NCBI GenBank assembly: GCA_017945845.1
Contig: CP072828.1
Location: forward strand, 806,001 to 870,000
Length of the DNA stretch: 64,000 bases
Direction of reading: 5' to 3'
Origin: Carnobacteriaceae bacterium zg-C25
Lineage (GTDB): Bacteria; Bacillota; Bacilli; Lactobacillales; Aerococcaceae
Below, one piece after another: positions 43,776-52,112 of this stretch. A program made the position numbers and the translations under genes. The notes beneath the pieces were generated by a model, which had not been told where the DNA came from, made no database searches, and saw nothing but the letters and a program-made list of their open reading frames with translations. How positions within the stretch are numbered: position 1 is the first letter of the stretch; every line of letters starts with the position of its first letter.

Positions 43776-44634
43776 ATTTTCTTCTCCTTATCAATTGCAT
43801 CATCTCATCCCCTAACGTTACGGATAAAATGAGGACTGTACCAACCCACATCAACGGCGTCATTTCTTCCTGTAATACCACTGCCGATAAAATCACCGCA
43901 ACAATCGGGTCAATATAACTTAATACCGCTACCACTCCACTTGGCAATTGCGCAATACTTCCGAAATATTCTTTATAAGCAAATCCCGTATGCACCACAC
44001 CGACAACAAGCAATAACACGAGTGCTTGTAGTGATACGTCTTGAATGTGGTGTAATTCCTGTAACCAGACATATGGCAATAAAACAACTGTTGCCACACT
44101 TAATTGAACAGCCGTTTTTTCTACGGGAGCAATAGACACTAATGCCTGATTGCACAGTACAATGATGGCATAAAACACCGCAGCCAATAAAGCCAATAGC
44201 ATGCCGAACAAATGTGACGTGCTGACTTGACTATCGAGTACACCCGTTACTAAAAACATGCCTACTAATTCTACAGCCAACAATATTAACTGCTTTTTTG
44301 TAAGTTGCACTTTAAATAATAGCCTAGACAATACAATAAAAAAAACAGGCGCCATATAATAGCAAAGCGTCGCTACGGATACACTGGTCTGTCGTAGCGC
44401 TTCGAACAACAACACCCACTCCACTCCAATACTAACACCAGAAATAACGAGCACACGTAAATGTTGACGAATCGCCCCGTTATCGAGTTTCCCACGCGAA
44501 AATGCCAACAGAAATATCGCACCAATGAGTCCACGAACAAGTGCAATAACCCCGCTTGGTAACGGAATGTAGCGAACAAATAACCCAATTGTGCCGAAAA
44601 TCATCATCGACACACTAAATCTAAATTTTGCCAT
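43762..44634 (-). CDS. EamA/DMT family permease
   Basis: A 290-residue membrane protein of two EamA repeats and about ten hydrophobic segments. The first half contains RGLIGAIFLLAF and the second half ends with the PIVAVILSAVVLQEEMTPLMWVG pattern typical of drug/metabolite transporters (residues about 245-270). The substrate is unknown. It overlaps the methyltransferase gene upstream and the peptidase gene downstream by 14 bases each, which suggests translational coupling in a three-gene operon. Confidence 0.88.
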   Translation of the reverse strand: MAKFRFSVSMMIFGTIGLFVRYIPLPSGVIALVRGLIGAIFLLAFSRGKLDNGAIRQHLRVLVISGVSIGVEWVLLFEALRQTSVSVATLCYYMAPVFFIVLSRLLFKVQLTKKQLILLAVELVGMFLVTGVLDSQVSTSHLFGMLLALLAAVFYAIIVLCNQALVSIAPVEKTAVQLSVATVVLLPYVWLQELHHIQDVSLQALVLLLVVGVVHTGFAYKEYFGSIAQLPSGVVAVLSYIDPIVAVILSAVVLQEEMTPLMWVGTVLILSVTLGDEMMQLIRRRKYEKN

Positions 44635-45238
44635 CGCTCACCATTTTTGTACTTGAAAGAATCCAGTAACCTTTTTCACGATTGAGTAACGTTACATTTC
44701 CAAAAATTTCTTCCATTTTCTTTTGTGCACTTGGAGCACCTTGCTTCTTTTGAATGACGATAACGAGTTGCCCGTTTTCTTCTAAATGATTGATGCTATT
44801 TGAAATAATACCATGCACCACATCTTTTCCAGCACGAATCGGTGGATTTGAAACAACAAGTGCAAAATCAGATTGGCTGACATTGTCATACTGATTCGAT
44901 ACCAGTGCATGTGCGTTTGCTAAGTTGACTTGTGCATTTTTATTCGCTAAATCCACAGCACGTTCATTAATATCAACCATTGTCACACGTTGTTTAAATG
45001 CTTTTGCTAAACTAATTCCCATTGGTCCATAACCACAACCGACATCTAAAATATCGCCACTAACGGTAATTTCATCAATCACCGTTTCAATTAATGTACG
45101 TGAACCAAAATCTAATCCCGTTTTAGAAAACACACCATGATCTGTCCATAATTTTAACGTCATATTCGCCACATGTACGTCATGCAATTGCTCATGCGAT
45201 TGTGTCAATGGTGTATTTGAATAATAATGTTCTCCCAT
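44621..45238 (-). CDS. Class I methyltransferase, RsmC/YbxB type
   Basis: A 205-residue SAM-dependent methyltransferase. Motif I is ILDVGCGYGPMGI near residue 63, an acidic MVDINERAVDLA follows, and the catalytic NPPIRAGK is near 130. The NPP motif and length match the MTS/RsmC family, which methylates guanine in 16S rRNA. Whether this short Firmicutes form has the same target is not proven. A GGAGGGAG site precedes the ATG. It is the first gene of the operon with the exporter and peptidase. Confidence 0.85.
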   Translation of the reverse strand: MGEHYYSNTPLTQSHEQLHDVHVANMTLKLWTDHGVFSKTGLDFGSRTLIETVIDEITVSGDILDVGCGYGPMGISLAKAFKQRVTMVDINERAVDLANKNAQVNLANAHALVSNQYDNVSQSDFALVVSNPPIRAGKDVVHGIISNSINHLEENGQLVIVIQKKQGAPSAQKKMEEIFGNVTLLNREKGYWILSSTKMVSDGKI

Positions 45239-45402
45239 ACTCCCTCCTTGTTACTAGTTGTGTTTAATTGTATCATATTTTTCTCATTTCGTCGGATTTA
45301 AACCTTTGAAAAATAACATACACTTTATAGAAAATTGTGTAAGGTGCAAATGACATTAATGATCATTATTTTTACGCCACAAATAATACGTCCACACACG
45401 CA

Positions 45403-45510
45403 TATGGCAAAGACGAGATTTCGTAAAAAGTGTTGGCACCGTCTTTTCAAAAACCACCAACACAAAAAAGATAGTGACTTAACATCTGTTAAATCACTAC
45501 CTTTATGAGT
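45403..45510 (-). terminator. Adhesin terminator and adjoining hairpins
   Basis: Reading minus, GGTAGTGATTTAA pairs with TTAAGTCACTATC (near 45467-45503) and is followed by six T residues, giving a strong terminator about 50 bases after the adhesin stop. Further on, GTGTTGG and CCAACAC (about 45431-45463) form a second hairpin resembling sequence at ISL3-family ends. No gene is seen in the 312-base gap 45239-45550. Confidence 0.75.
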
Positions 45511-45535
45511 CATCCACCCTATTTGACATAGAGCC
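45511..45535 (-). mobile_element. Solitary ISL3-like terminal repeat
   Basis: Read on the minus strand from 45535, the sequence GGCTCTATGTCAAAT and the following ten bases match 20 of 25 positions of the left end of the intact ISL3-family element at 61249-61273. No transposase is nearby. It sits between the adhesin stop codon and its terminator, and is probably a relic end or part of a small non-autonomous derivative. Confidence 0.6.
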
Positions 45536-45550
45536 GTTAATTTTTAAAAC

Positions 45551-48500
45551 TTACTTTTGTTTTCTTTGACGTTTTAACATGTAAGCGACTGCCAATAACA
45601 TACCACCTAATCCAACAAAGTCAGATTGTTGTCCTGTTTTTGGTAATTGTGGTTTTGGTATAGCACGATAAACATAGCGTACTTCTTGAACGTCTGTACC
45701 GAAGATACCTGATTTATTCGCTGGTACGGCAATCAATACATAACCTTCAATGACTTTATTTTCAGTGTCATATGGTAAGCCTTGTTTATTTTTACCGTCT
45801 AATTCAACTTGTGGCGCTAGCACTTTACCGTTTTCGTCTGTGTAAGTCACGATAACTTTACCAGCATCTTTACGACGGTATACATATTCAACGGTTTGTT
45901 TTTCTGTTGTAAATGTTCCCGTTGCGTTTGTTGGTAATGCAACTAATTCATAGTTTTCAACAATTGCTGATGTGGTTTCGTATGGTAAACCTAATTGGTT
46001 TGTACCATCTAATTCAACTGATGGTGCTAATACATTACCGTTTTCGTCTTTAAATGTTACGACAACTTTTTCAGCATTTTTACGACGGTAGACATATTCA
46101 ACGGTTTGTTCTTCGTTTGTAAATGTTCCTGTCGCGTTTGTTGGTAATGCAACTAATTCATAGTTTTCAACAGTTACTCCCATTGTTTCATATGGTAAAC
46201 CTAATTGGTTTGTGCCATCCAATTCAACTGATGGAGCCAATACATTACCTTTTTCGTCTGTATAAGTTACAGTAACTTTACCAGCGTCTTTACGACGATA
46301 GATATATTCAACCGTTTGTTCTTCGTTTGTAAATGTTCCCGTTGCGTTTTCTGGTGTTGCAACTAATTCATAGTTTTCAACTGTTGCTGATACTGTTTCG
46401 TATGGTAAATCTAATTTTTGCGTTCCATCTAATTCAACTTGTTCAGCTAACACTTCACCGTTTTCGTCTTTATATGTTACGACAATTTTGCCAGCATCAT
46501 TTCGACGGTATACATATTCAACTGTTTGTTCTTCGGTTGTAAATGTGCCTGTCGCATTGTCTGGTGTTGCAATCAACGTATGATTTTCAACAGTTACTGA
46601 TGTGGTTTCATATGGTAAACCTAGTTTTTGTGTACCATCTAACTCAACTTGTTCAGCTAACACTTCGCCATTTTCATTTTTATAAGTTACAACAACTTTA
46701 CCAGCATCATTACGACGGTATACATATTCAACTGTTTGTTCGCTTGTTGTAAATGTGCCTGTCGCATTGTCTGGTGTTGCAATCAACGTATAATTTTCAA
46801 CGGTAACGAAATTCGTTGTATATGGTAAACCTAGTTTTTGTGTACCATCTAAATCGATTTGTGGTGCTAATACTGCACCTGCTTCATCTTTATGTGTCAC
46901 AACGACGTTACCTGCATTTTTACGACGGTATACGTATTCAACCGTTTGTTCGCCTGTTGCAAACGTACCTGTCGCGTTTGTTGGTGTTGTCACTAATTCA
47001 TAGTTTTCAATAGTTACTGCACTTGTCATATATGGTAACCCTAATTTTTGTGTACCATCTAATTCAACTTGTTGTGCCAATACGGCACCTGTTTCATCTT
47101 TATGTGTCACAACAACTTTACCGGCATTATTGCGACGGTATACATAGTTAACCGTTTGTTCGCCTGTTGTAAACGTACCTGTCGCGTTGTCTGGTGTTTC
47201 AAGCAACGTATAATTTGCGATAGTCGCTGGATTTGTTGTATAAGGTAATCCTAATTTATTCGTACCCAGTAATTCAACTTGTGGAGATACTGTTGCACCT
47301 TTTTCGTCTTTATGCGTTACAGTAACTTTACCAGCATTGCTACGTTGGTAAATATAGTACACATTAACCGTACCATCAATAAAGTTCCCAGTAGCTGCTG
47401 AACCTAAAGTTGTTGATACTTCTTTAAATGTGTAGTTTTCGATAGTTGCTTGTTGTGTATTATAAGTAGTGTTTACAATTCCTACTTGTGTTGTACTTGG
47501 TGATAACGTTTCTCCCGTTTCACTTTGATGGTAAGTATTTACTGTACCGAAAATATTTTTTAACGCTAAGTTTAAAATCCCCTGTTGTTTTTGTGCATCT
47601 AACGTTACCGCAGCATAGCCATCAGCCGTTAAGTCATTATTAATATCTGTAGCTGTAGATGCTAAAGGAGTTGTTAATAAATCATTTGGATTTTTTGTAA
47701 TTTTAACGCGATAATCACCGCGTTTTTCAATGATGTTAGCAAATGCATAATCTCCATCTGCATTGGTTGTCGTTTTAGACACTTCGCGCTCAACACCATT
47801 TTCAACTTTGTACAATACCACTTCACGATTAGCAATTACAACATCACCATCATTAAATGTACTGTCATCGTTGCGGTCATAGTATGCTTTACCCTTAACA
47901 ACATAGTCAGTTAAAATGGCTGTATTTTTAAAGGATTCTACCGCACCTTCAATGTTATCTCCGTAATAGGATGCTACCGTATTATTTGAAACACGATTAC
48001 CGTCAACAGTTGTTGTTGAAGGATTTTTAACATTGAAATACATGCGATCAGTCGTTTTCGCATCAATTACAGCATTTGCATTCAATGTAATTTTGATAGC
48101 TGTTACTTTTGAAAAATCTGTAACGGCATTGGCTAATACCCAATTCAATGCTACATTTTCTTCCAACGTTTGTTTTGGAGCATCTGTTGTATAGTATACC
48201 GTGTATTTTTCTGGTGCTTTAACTGGCCCTACTAAAGTAGAACTGTATTCTGTACCACGAGCGGCATAAACACCTTCTTTATTTGGCACGATAACAGAAT
48301 CATTTAAATGAGGCAATACATCAATAACAGTAACGTTTTTTACTGGTAAATCAGTGTTATTAAACACATCAATACGATAGTTTAAAATATCTAACCCATC
48401 TGTTGCCGTACTACTGAAGTATTTTTCGTCGGGTTCACCTTCATTTTTTGATTTTTTACTTACAATCAACTCTTTTGGTGGTGTGTAAATAAATGATGCA

Positions 48501-50629
48501 AACGATTTAGCAATTTTTTCTGAAGTGTCGCCATCTTCATCAATATCTAATACATCTTCATTTTTACCGATGATTAAATCCGAATTAAACACTTTATTGT
48601 TACTATATGAGAAGAACGTTTCCACCGTTAAATTTTCATTTTCAGTTAAATCACGCGTTGCCGTAAATGATCCCAATAGAGTTTTATAATCATCTAATAA
48701 TGCGCCTTCTTCTTTAATCGCATAAACTTTACTATCTACAACATCATAAATATACGCTGTTTTACCAGTATTTTTATAATTATAAACTGTTTGATAAGTG
48801 TCACTTAATTTAAATGTTCCGCGTGATGCGTTCGTATCGCCGACCAAATCTAATCCATTAAAAATTAATCCCGGTGGTGCTAAAATAACCACTTTTCCGT
48901 CTTTTAATTCTTTAATATCTTCAGAACGTTGTTCAATATTAATACGGCCTTTATAATCAATTTTTTGATCAGGGTATACTAACGTTCCAGAGTTTGGTGT
49001 TTTTAATTCAGTGTATGAATCATAAACATACGCTAGTGATGGGCGTATGAATACTGATTGACGATATTCTTCTGAAACTTCTGTTTTGTAGGCAATAGAT
49101 GCAAAATTATATACATAATAGTAGTTTCTAGCGTTATTTAAATCTTTTGCCCATGTATCAATTTTAGCAATAGTTGCTGCATCTATCGTCGTACGATAGT
49201 CCAATGCAATAATATCATGTTTCTGACTATCAATTTTAGTCGCTAAAATGGCATCATCAAAAATCAACTCAACCTTTTTATATACTTTACCGTTTAAATT
49301 GACAAATTGTTTATTATCAACTGTTGATAACGGCACATTTTTTGCAATTTCTTCTGTCGAATTATCTGGTAAAGTCCCAACTACACGGTTATGAGATAAT
49401 TTAGCTAAATTTTCTGCATCATAAACACCATCTTTAAGATTAGCCGGTGTATAAAGGGCAATCGCACGATATTCCAATCCGGAATCAGTATGTGGTCTAT
49501 CAATAATTTTATCGAATCCTATTTTTTCCCCAACTGGAATATATTGTGTATCTTCACCTAAAGAAACACGTAATGTCCATAATAATTCTGAATTAAAATT
49601 GGTTTCAGAATAAAATCGTGTACCCGGTGTAACGGTTTTAGAAATTCCACCTAATCCTACTTGTAATGGAAAATATTTAAATGTAACATTTTGTACTTGT
49701 TTACGTTCGATTGGTTGTGTTGTTCCATCACTATTTTTATAAGCGATTGAGTAAGTGAATAGCACCTGTGTATCGAATGGCTGGTCTTTTAATTTTCCAA
49801 CGAAATTAAACAAATAGCTTCGAGTAGGTACGCTTGGATCTGGAACAATTTCACGTTTTAATGTTTTCGTTGAATCGTCATACGTCCAATCACGATTCAA
49901 TGCTTGATCAAATACAAAGTTATCTGGTGTAGCAACACTTAATACGAGTGGTCTACTATCTCTACCAAATTCAGGATAATACACATAAGGTCTTGATGTT
50001 GTATTAAGTGGAACATTAAACGTATAATCATTTGGTACTGTTGGTAAAGTAGGCTCAGATCTAACAACCGTATACGTGTGATTTAAAGTATTCGCAAAAC
50101 TTGGTTCAGATGTTGTGACATTAAATCTATTTGTATTCGTATAAATTTGTGTCCCTGAATCGGTATAAAACGTATGTTTAATTGGATAAGCTTCTTTATC
50201 GCTATATCGATAATGTCTTAAATTTAATTGAAAAGGAATCGAAACATTAGTTCCACCAGCTAAACGTGTATACGTAAAACGCATAATATATTTATCTTTC
50301 ATTTCAATTAATTCATAGTTTTTCAAGCTGGCTGCAGTAGACGGATTATTCGGTTTTTCAAAATCAAATTTACTCAATTCAACGTCTACATACGGTTCTT
50401 GATAATTCGTATTCGCTCCAGATACGGATACGTTTAAATAGTACGTCGTATATTCTCCTGATTTCGTATGCGTTACAGCCGGATCAGCATACGTAACAGA
50501 TGTCGACACAGCAGATGTGTTATCCTCTTCTGCAAACACTTGTGGTATTCCCACAAGATTGACAATATTCGACAATAGCAAAACAAAAACTAATATTATT
50601 CTACTTAGTTTATTGACTATATATTTCAA
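45551..50629 (-). CDS. LPxTG-anchored adhesin with MucBP repeats
   Basis: A 1692-residue surface protein. The signal peptide ends near VFA/EED (residue 34). A large beta-rich N-terminal region follows (to about 990), then a SdrD B/Cna-B-like domain (VKGKAYYDRNDDSTFNDGD, about 990-1060). Nine tandem MucBP-type repeats of 70 residues come next, each ending in YVYRR or similar, then LPKTG, a hydrophobic stretch and KRQRKQK for sortase anchoring. Repeats 2-8 are very alike (GTQKLGLPY, NATGTFT), the first is divergent. The start codon is TTG with GGGAGG before it. It is likely to bind mucin or other host glycoproteins. Confidence 0.93.
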   Translation of the reverse strand: MKYIVNKLSRIILVFVLLLSNIVNLVGIPQVFAEEDNTSAVSTSVTYADPAVTHTKSGEYTTYYLNVSVSGANTNYQEPYVDVELSKFDFEKPNNPSTAASLKNYELIEMKDKYIMRFTYTRLAGGTNVSIPFQLNLRHYRYSDKEAYPIKHTFYTDSGTQIYTNTNRFNVTTSEPSFANTLNHTYTVVRSEPTLPTVPNDYTFNVPLNTTSRPYVYYPEFGRDSRPLVLSVATPDNFVFDQALNRDWTYDDSTKTLKREIVPDPSVPTRSYLFNFVGKLKDQPFDTQVLFTYSIAYKNSDGTTQPIERKQVQNVTFKYFPLQVGLGGISKTVTPGTRFYSETNFNSELLWTLRVSLGEDTQYIPVGEKIGFDKIIDRPHTDSGLEYRAIALYTPANLKDGVYDAENLAKLSHNRVVGTLPDNSTEEIAKNVPLSTVDNKQFVNLNGKVYKKVELIFDDAILATKIDSQKHDIIALDYRTTIDAATIAKIDTWAKDLNNARNYYYVYNFASIAYKTEVSEEYRQSVFIRPSLAYVYDSYTELKTPNSGTLVYPDQKIDYKGRINIEQRSEDIKELKDGKVVILAPPGLIFNGLDLVGDTNASRGTFKLSDTYQTVYNYKNTGKTAYIYDVVDSKVYAIKEEGALLDDYKTLLGSFTATRDLTENENLTVETFFSYSNNKVFNSDLIIGKNEDVLDIDEDGDTSEKIAKSFASFIYTPPKELIVSKKSKNEGEPDEKYFSSTATDGLDILNYRIDVFNNTDLPVKNVTVIDVLPHLNDSVIVPNKEGVYAARGTEYSSTLVGPVKAPEKYTVYYTTDAPKQTLEENVALNWVLANAVTDFSKVTAIKITLNANAVIDAKTTDRMYFNVKNPSTTTVDGNRVSNNTVASYYGDNIEGAVESFKNTAILTDYVVKGKAYYDRNDDSTFNDGDVVIANREVVLYKVENGVEREVSKTTTNADGDYAFANIIEKRGDYRVKITKNPNDLLTTPLASTATDINNDLTADGYAAVTLDAQKQQGILNLALKNIFGTVNTYHQSETGETLSPSTTQVGIVNTTYNTQQATIENYTFKEVSTTLGSAATGNFIDGTVNVYYIYQRSNAGKVTVTHKDEKGATVSPQVELLGTNKLGLPYTTNPATIANYTLLETPDNATGTFTTGEQTVNYVYRRNNAGKVVVTHKDETGAVLAQQVELDGTQKLGLPYMTSAVTIENYELVTTPTNATGTFATGEQTVEYVYRRKNAGNVVVTHKDEAGAVLAPQIDLDGTQKLGLPYTTNFVTVENYTLIATPDNATGTFTTSEQTVEYVYRRNDAGKVVVTYKNENGEVLAEQVELDGTQKLGLPYETTSVTVENHTLIATPDNATGTFTTEEQTVEYVYRRNDAGKIVVTYKDENGEVLAEQVELDGTQKLDLPYETVSATVENYELVATPENATGTFTNEEQTVEYIYRRKDAGKVTVTYTDEKGNVLAPSVELDGTNQLGLPYETMGVTVENYELVALPTNATGTFTNEEQTVEYVYRRKNAEKVVVTFKDENGNVLAPSVELDGTNQLGLPYETTSAIVENYELVALPTNATGTFTTEKQTVEYVYRRKDAGKVIVTYTDENGKVLAPQVELDGKNKQGLPYDTENKVIEGYVLIAVPANKSGIFGTDVQEVRYVYRAIPKPQLPKTGQQSDFVGLGGMLLAVAYMLKRQRKQK
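45665..47552 (-). repeat. Nine 210-base tandem repeats coding for MucBP units
   Basis: The DNA encoding the MucBP array is nine units of about 210 bases in register. The central units are similar at the DNA level over long stretches, so unequal recombination could change the copy number. The units nearest the N-terminus and the C-terminus are the most diverged. Confidence 0.85.
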
Positions 50630-50711
50630 TAGAAAATACCTCCCATTTTATTTAATTATATTTATGATACTACTAAACACAGTATTTATAAAGAATATAT
50701 GCAAAAAGTGT

Positions 50712-50721
50712 CCCCCCCCCC
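50712..50721 (-). repeat. G10 homopolymer upstream of the adhesin
   Basis: Ten consecutive C residues on the + strand (G on the coding strand) stand 82 bases before the adhesin start, in an otherwise AT-rich leader. TATAAA-like (50685-50690) and TATAAT (50655-50660) boxes lie between the tract and the gene. With the first of these, the -35 position would touch the end of the tract. Such tracts slip during replication. Confidence 0.85.
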
Positions 50722-50784
50722 GCTATTTTTTAATCTAAATTTAATTAATGGACAACTGAATAAACACTTATACATCATAACAAC

Positions 50785-50811
50785 AAAAAAGAGCGTCCAA
50801 ATACGCTCTTT
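50785..50811 (-). terminator. Terminator of the acylphosphatase gene
   Basis: Reading minus, AAAGAGCGT pairs with ACGCTCTTT across a six-base loop and is followed by TTTTT. It lies about 65 bases after the acylphosphatase stop. Confidence 0.88.
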
Positions 50812-50875
50812 CAATCAAAGGTCAATTAAATTTTCAATCATATCTCTTACGCTTTAGACAACGGTTATGATGCCA

Positions 50876-51157
50876 TTAACCTTGCTCTGCAGTAAATCTT
50901 TTATAGTCTGGAAAAGTACCTACTGCAATATCCACTTGTTCAACAATTGCCATTGGCATGGGTCCTCGTTTGATTTCTGAAATAAACTGCTTGATTGCCA
51001 TGGCGTCTTTGCCTTGCACGTGAATGCCAACACTCCCGTCGTCATTATTCCATACACGACCTGTCAGTCCACCAATTTCATGGGCAACACGTTGCGTTCC
51101 CCATCGAAATCCGACACCTTGCACACGACCGTATACTCTCAATGCTACTTTAATCAT
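50876..51157 (-). CDS. acyP: Acylphosphatase
   Basis: A 93-residue protein with the active-site loop GRVQGVGFRWGTQ (residues 10-22) and the catalytic Asn in GRVWNNDDGSV near residue 38. It hydrolyses carboxyl-phosphate bonds such as acetyl- or carbamoyl-phosphate. It is a cytoplasmic housekeeping enzyme. The gene follows the TSUP permease gene at short distance and ends in its own terminator. Confidence 0.95.
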   Translation of the reverse strand: MIKVALRVYGRVQGVGFRWGTQRVAHEIGGLTGRVWNNDDGSVGIHVQGKDAMAIKQFISEIKRGPMPMAIVEQVDIAVGTFPDYKRFTAEQG

Positions 51158-51184
51158 ATCAAGTCATCCTTTTTATGTTATTGG

Positions 51185-51970
51185 TTATCCAATATTTGAC
51201 ATCATGTTCATGACACAAACACATAATAACACAACCATTAAACCTAAATATATTTTTTCAATTGTTTTTGGTTTAAATTGGTGATTGATTTTTGTCCCAA
51301 TGACACCACCTAAAAATGAAAAGACAATGATTGCACCGCAAATGACCCAGTCAATGTTATAGTCATGAATATCAGTAAGTAATAAAATCACTTTTGATAA
51401 TTGCGAAAAGAAAATCATGGTTAATGAATAAATTGCAGCATGTTTAGTTGATAGACCAAAACAAAACATTAGCAACGCTAAATTTAATTGTCCGCCACCA
51501 ATACCTAGAAATGTAGATATAACACCAACAAAAAACGATAGTAACATAATCACAAGTTTATTTTGTAAGTGATGTTGACGAATACGGGCACTATTTAATG
51601 TATATATCATTACCAAGACTAATATAATCCCGAGTAAAAATGACTGATAAAACTTAATCGTGTTATCGGGTAGTTTATTAGTTAATGTTTTAAAAACAAA
51701 TTCACCAACATACCCACCAATAACTGAACCAATCGATAAACTTATCGCCACTCTTTTATTAAATTTTACACCTTTTTTCATTTGTCGATAAACGGATGTT
51801 AAACACATCGAAAATACCGCAACGGTGGCATAAACACCAATTATGACCGCATTATCCATTCCAAGTAAATCAAAAACAGGTTTGATAATGGCTCCTCCAC
51901 CAACTCCTGTAGCTGCTCCAACAATTGTAGCACATAACACCACAACACTATAAACTATACTTTGTACCAT
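51185..51970 (-). CDS. TSUP family (TauE/SafE) membrane transporter
   Basis: A 261-residue membrane protein with about eight hydrophobic segments in two repeats, each with the family's glycine-rich motif: GAATGVGGGAIIKP near residue 18 and STFLGIGGGQLNLALLM near 151. TSUP proteins export or import sulfite, sulfonates or other organic anions; the substrate here is unknown. It lies 27 bases upstream of the acylphosphatase gene. Confidence 0.88.
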   Translation of the reverse strand: MVQSIVYSVVVLCATIVGAATGVGGGAIIKPVFDLLGMDNAVIIGVYATVAVFSMCLTSVYRQMKKGVKFNKRVAISLSIGSVIGGYVGEFVFKTLTNKLPDNTIKFYQSFLLGIILVLVMIYTLNSARIRQHHLQNKLVIMLLSFFVGVISTFLGIGGGQLNLALLMFCFGLSTKHAAIYSLTMIFFSQLSKVILLLTDIHDYNIDWVICGAIIVFSFLGGVIGTKINHQFKPKTIEKIYLGLMVVLLCVCVMNMMSNIG

Positions 51971-52112
51971 CGCTTTCCTTTCATCATCATAAAATTAATT
52001 TTAAATATTATTTATTCAGGTATTGCTACGTTTTCGAGACGTTTTATCGACTATCAAAACCTTCTTTACCTGTTTATACATAATATTCTGTTATTAATCT
52101 TATGATGCGAAA

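Noticed and set aside
45325-45513. A 62-residue minus-strand frame downstream of the adhesin
   Set aside because: It spans the terminator hairpins and IS-like relic, has a Cys/Phe-rich random composition and no ribosome site.
46333-47013. Plus-strand frames of 65-69 residues repeated opposite the adhesin
   Set aside because: They are antisense shadows repeated because the MucBP DNA is repeated.
45665-47552. Possible CRISPR array because of regular repeats
   Set aside because: The 210-base units are in frame and encode MucBP domains; there are no short repeats with unique spacers and no cas genes in the window.
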